A stretch of DNA of 5,196 nt from assembly GCA_020026055.1 (NCBI GenBank), contig JAHHRA010000033.1:1-5196 (forward strand). Direction: 5' to 3'. Positions 5,142-5,196 of the stretch are shown in pieces. The notes beneath the pieces are model-generated. The model searched no databases, was not told the origin of the DNA, and saw only the letters and a list, made by a program, of their open reading frames with translations. A program made the translations under genes and the position numbers. Origin of the DNA: Actinobacillus sp. Lineage in GTDB: Bacteria > Pseudomonadota > Gammaproteobacteria > Enterobacterales > Pasteurellaceae. Numbering within the stretch: the stretch's first letter is position 1; every line of letters begins with the position of its first letter.

Positions 5142-5196
5142 TGGCTCCTCCTGCTGGACTTGAACCAGCGACATACGGATTAACAGTCCGCCGTTC
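5142..5196 (-). tRNA. tRNA-Asn (GTT), 3' part, cut by right edge
   Basis: Read leftwards from 5196 the sequence runs through the end of the D arm (GAAC), the anticodon arm with stem GCGGA/TCCGT, loop CTGTTAA and anticodon GTT (5184-5182), a short variable region, a T arm of GCTGG-TTCAAGT-CCAGC, the acceptor 3' strand AGGAGGA, discriminator G and an encoded CCA (5144-5142). It closely resembles other gamma-proteobacterial tRNA-Asn genes. The 5' acceptor strand and the D-arm start lie outside the window. Confidence 0.95.

Noticed and set aside
1..5196. CRISPR array, insertion sequence or prophage attachment site
   Set aside because: No spaced direct repeat arrays, no transposase frame and no duplicated tRNA 3' end were seen.

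Overview
The window is AT-rich DNA from a gamma-proteobacterium, most likely a member of the Pasteurellaceae. The basis is protein resemblance from memory: TtcA, the secreted minimal DNA ligase and NudF all read like Haemophilus/Actinobacillus proteins. Species cannot be fixed from the sequence. No perfect Haemophilus-type (AAGTGCGGT) or Actinobacillus-type (ACAAGCGGT) uptake signal was found on either strand.

Layout from left to right. (1) Positions 1-1993, minus strand: one uninterrupted reading frame running off the left edge. It is the N-terminal 664 residues of a classical (type Va) autotransporter: signal peptide, about sixteen coils of a ~25-residue beta-helix repeat with a T-S-G...G-[IV] signature, and the pertactin-like junction/autochaperone region. 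The translocator barrel must lie beyond position 1. (2) Positions 1994-2324: a 331-bp AT-rich divergent promoter region with two palindromes and a pair of 10-bp direct repeats 21 bp apart. (3) Positions 2325-3814, plus strand: an apparent two-gene operon, an exported minimal ATP-dependent DNA ligase (Lig E type) followed 8 bp later by ADP-ribose pyrophosphatase (nudF). (4) Positions 3815-4027: a convergent gap with a weak hairpin and no convincing gene. (5) Positions 4028-4948, minus strand: ttcA, the tRNA 2-thiocytidine-32 synthase, with a good sigma70 promoter at 4980-5008. That promoter shows the start is the ATG at 4948, not an upstream TTG. (6) Positions 5050-5095: a perfect 20-bp inverted-repeat terminator. 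(7) Positions 5142-5196, minus strand: the 3' part of tRNA-Asn(GTT), running off the right edge.

The core genes are housekeeping: nucleotide-sugar hygiene, tRNA modification and a tRNA. The autotransporter is the accessory, surface-exposed element, and the ligase is the exported nucleic-acid enzyme. The least expected pieces are the tRNA-Asn 3' trailer, whose two hairpin loops both expose CCTCC (anti-Shine-Dalgarno-like) sequence, a CX10C insertion in the autotransporter helix, and the structured divergent promoter region. No wholly new multi-gene system is evident.
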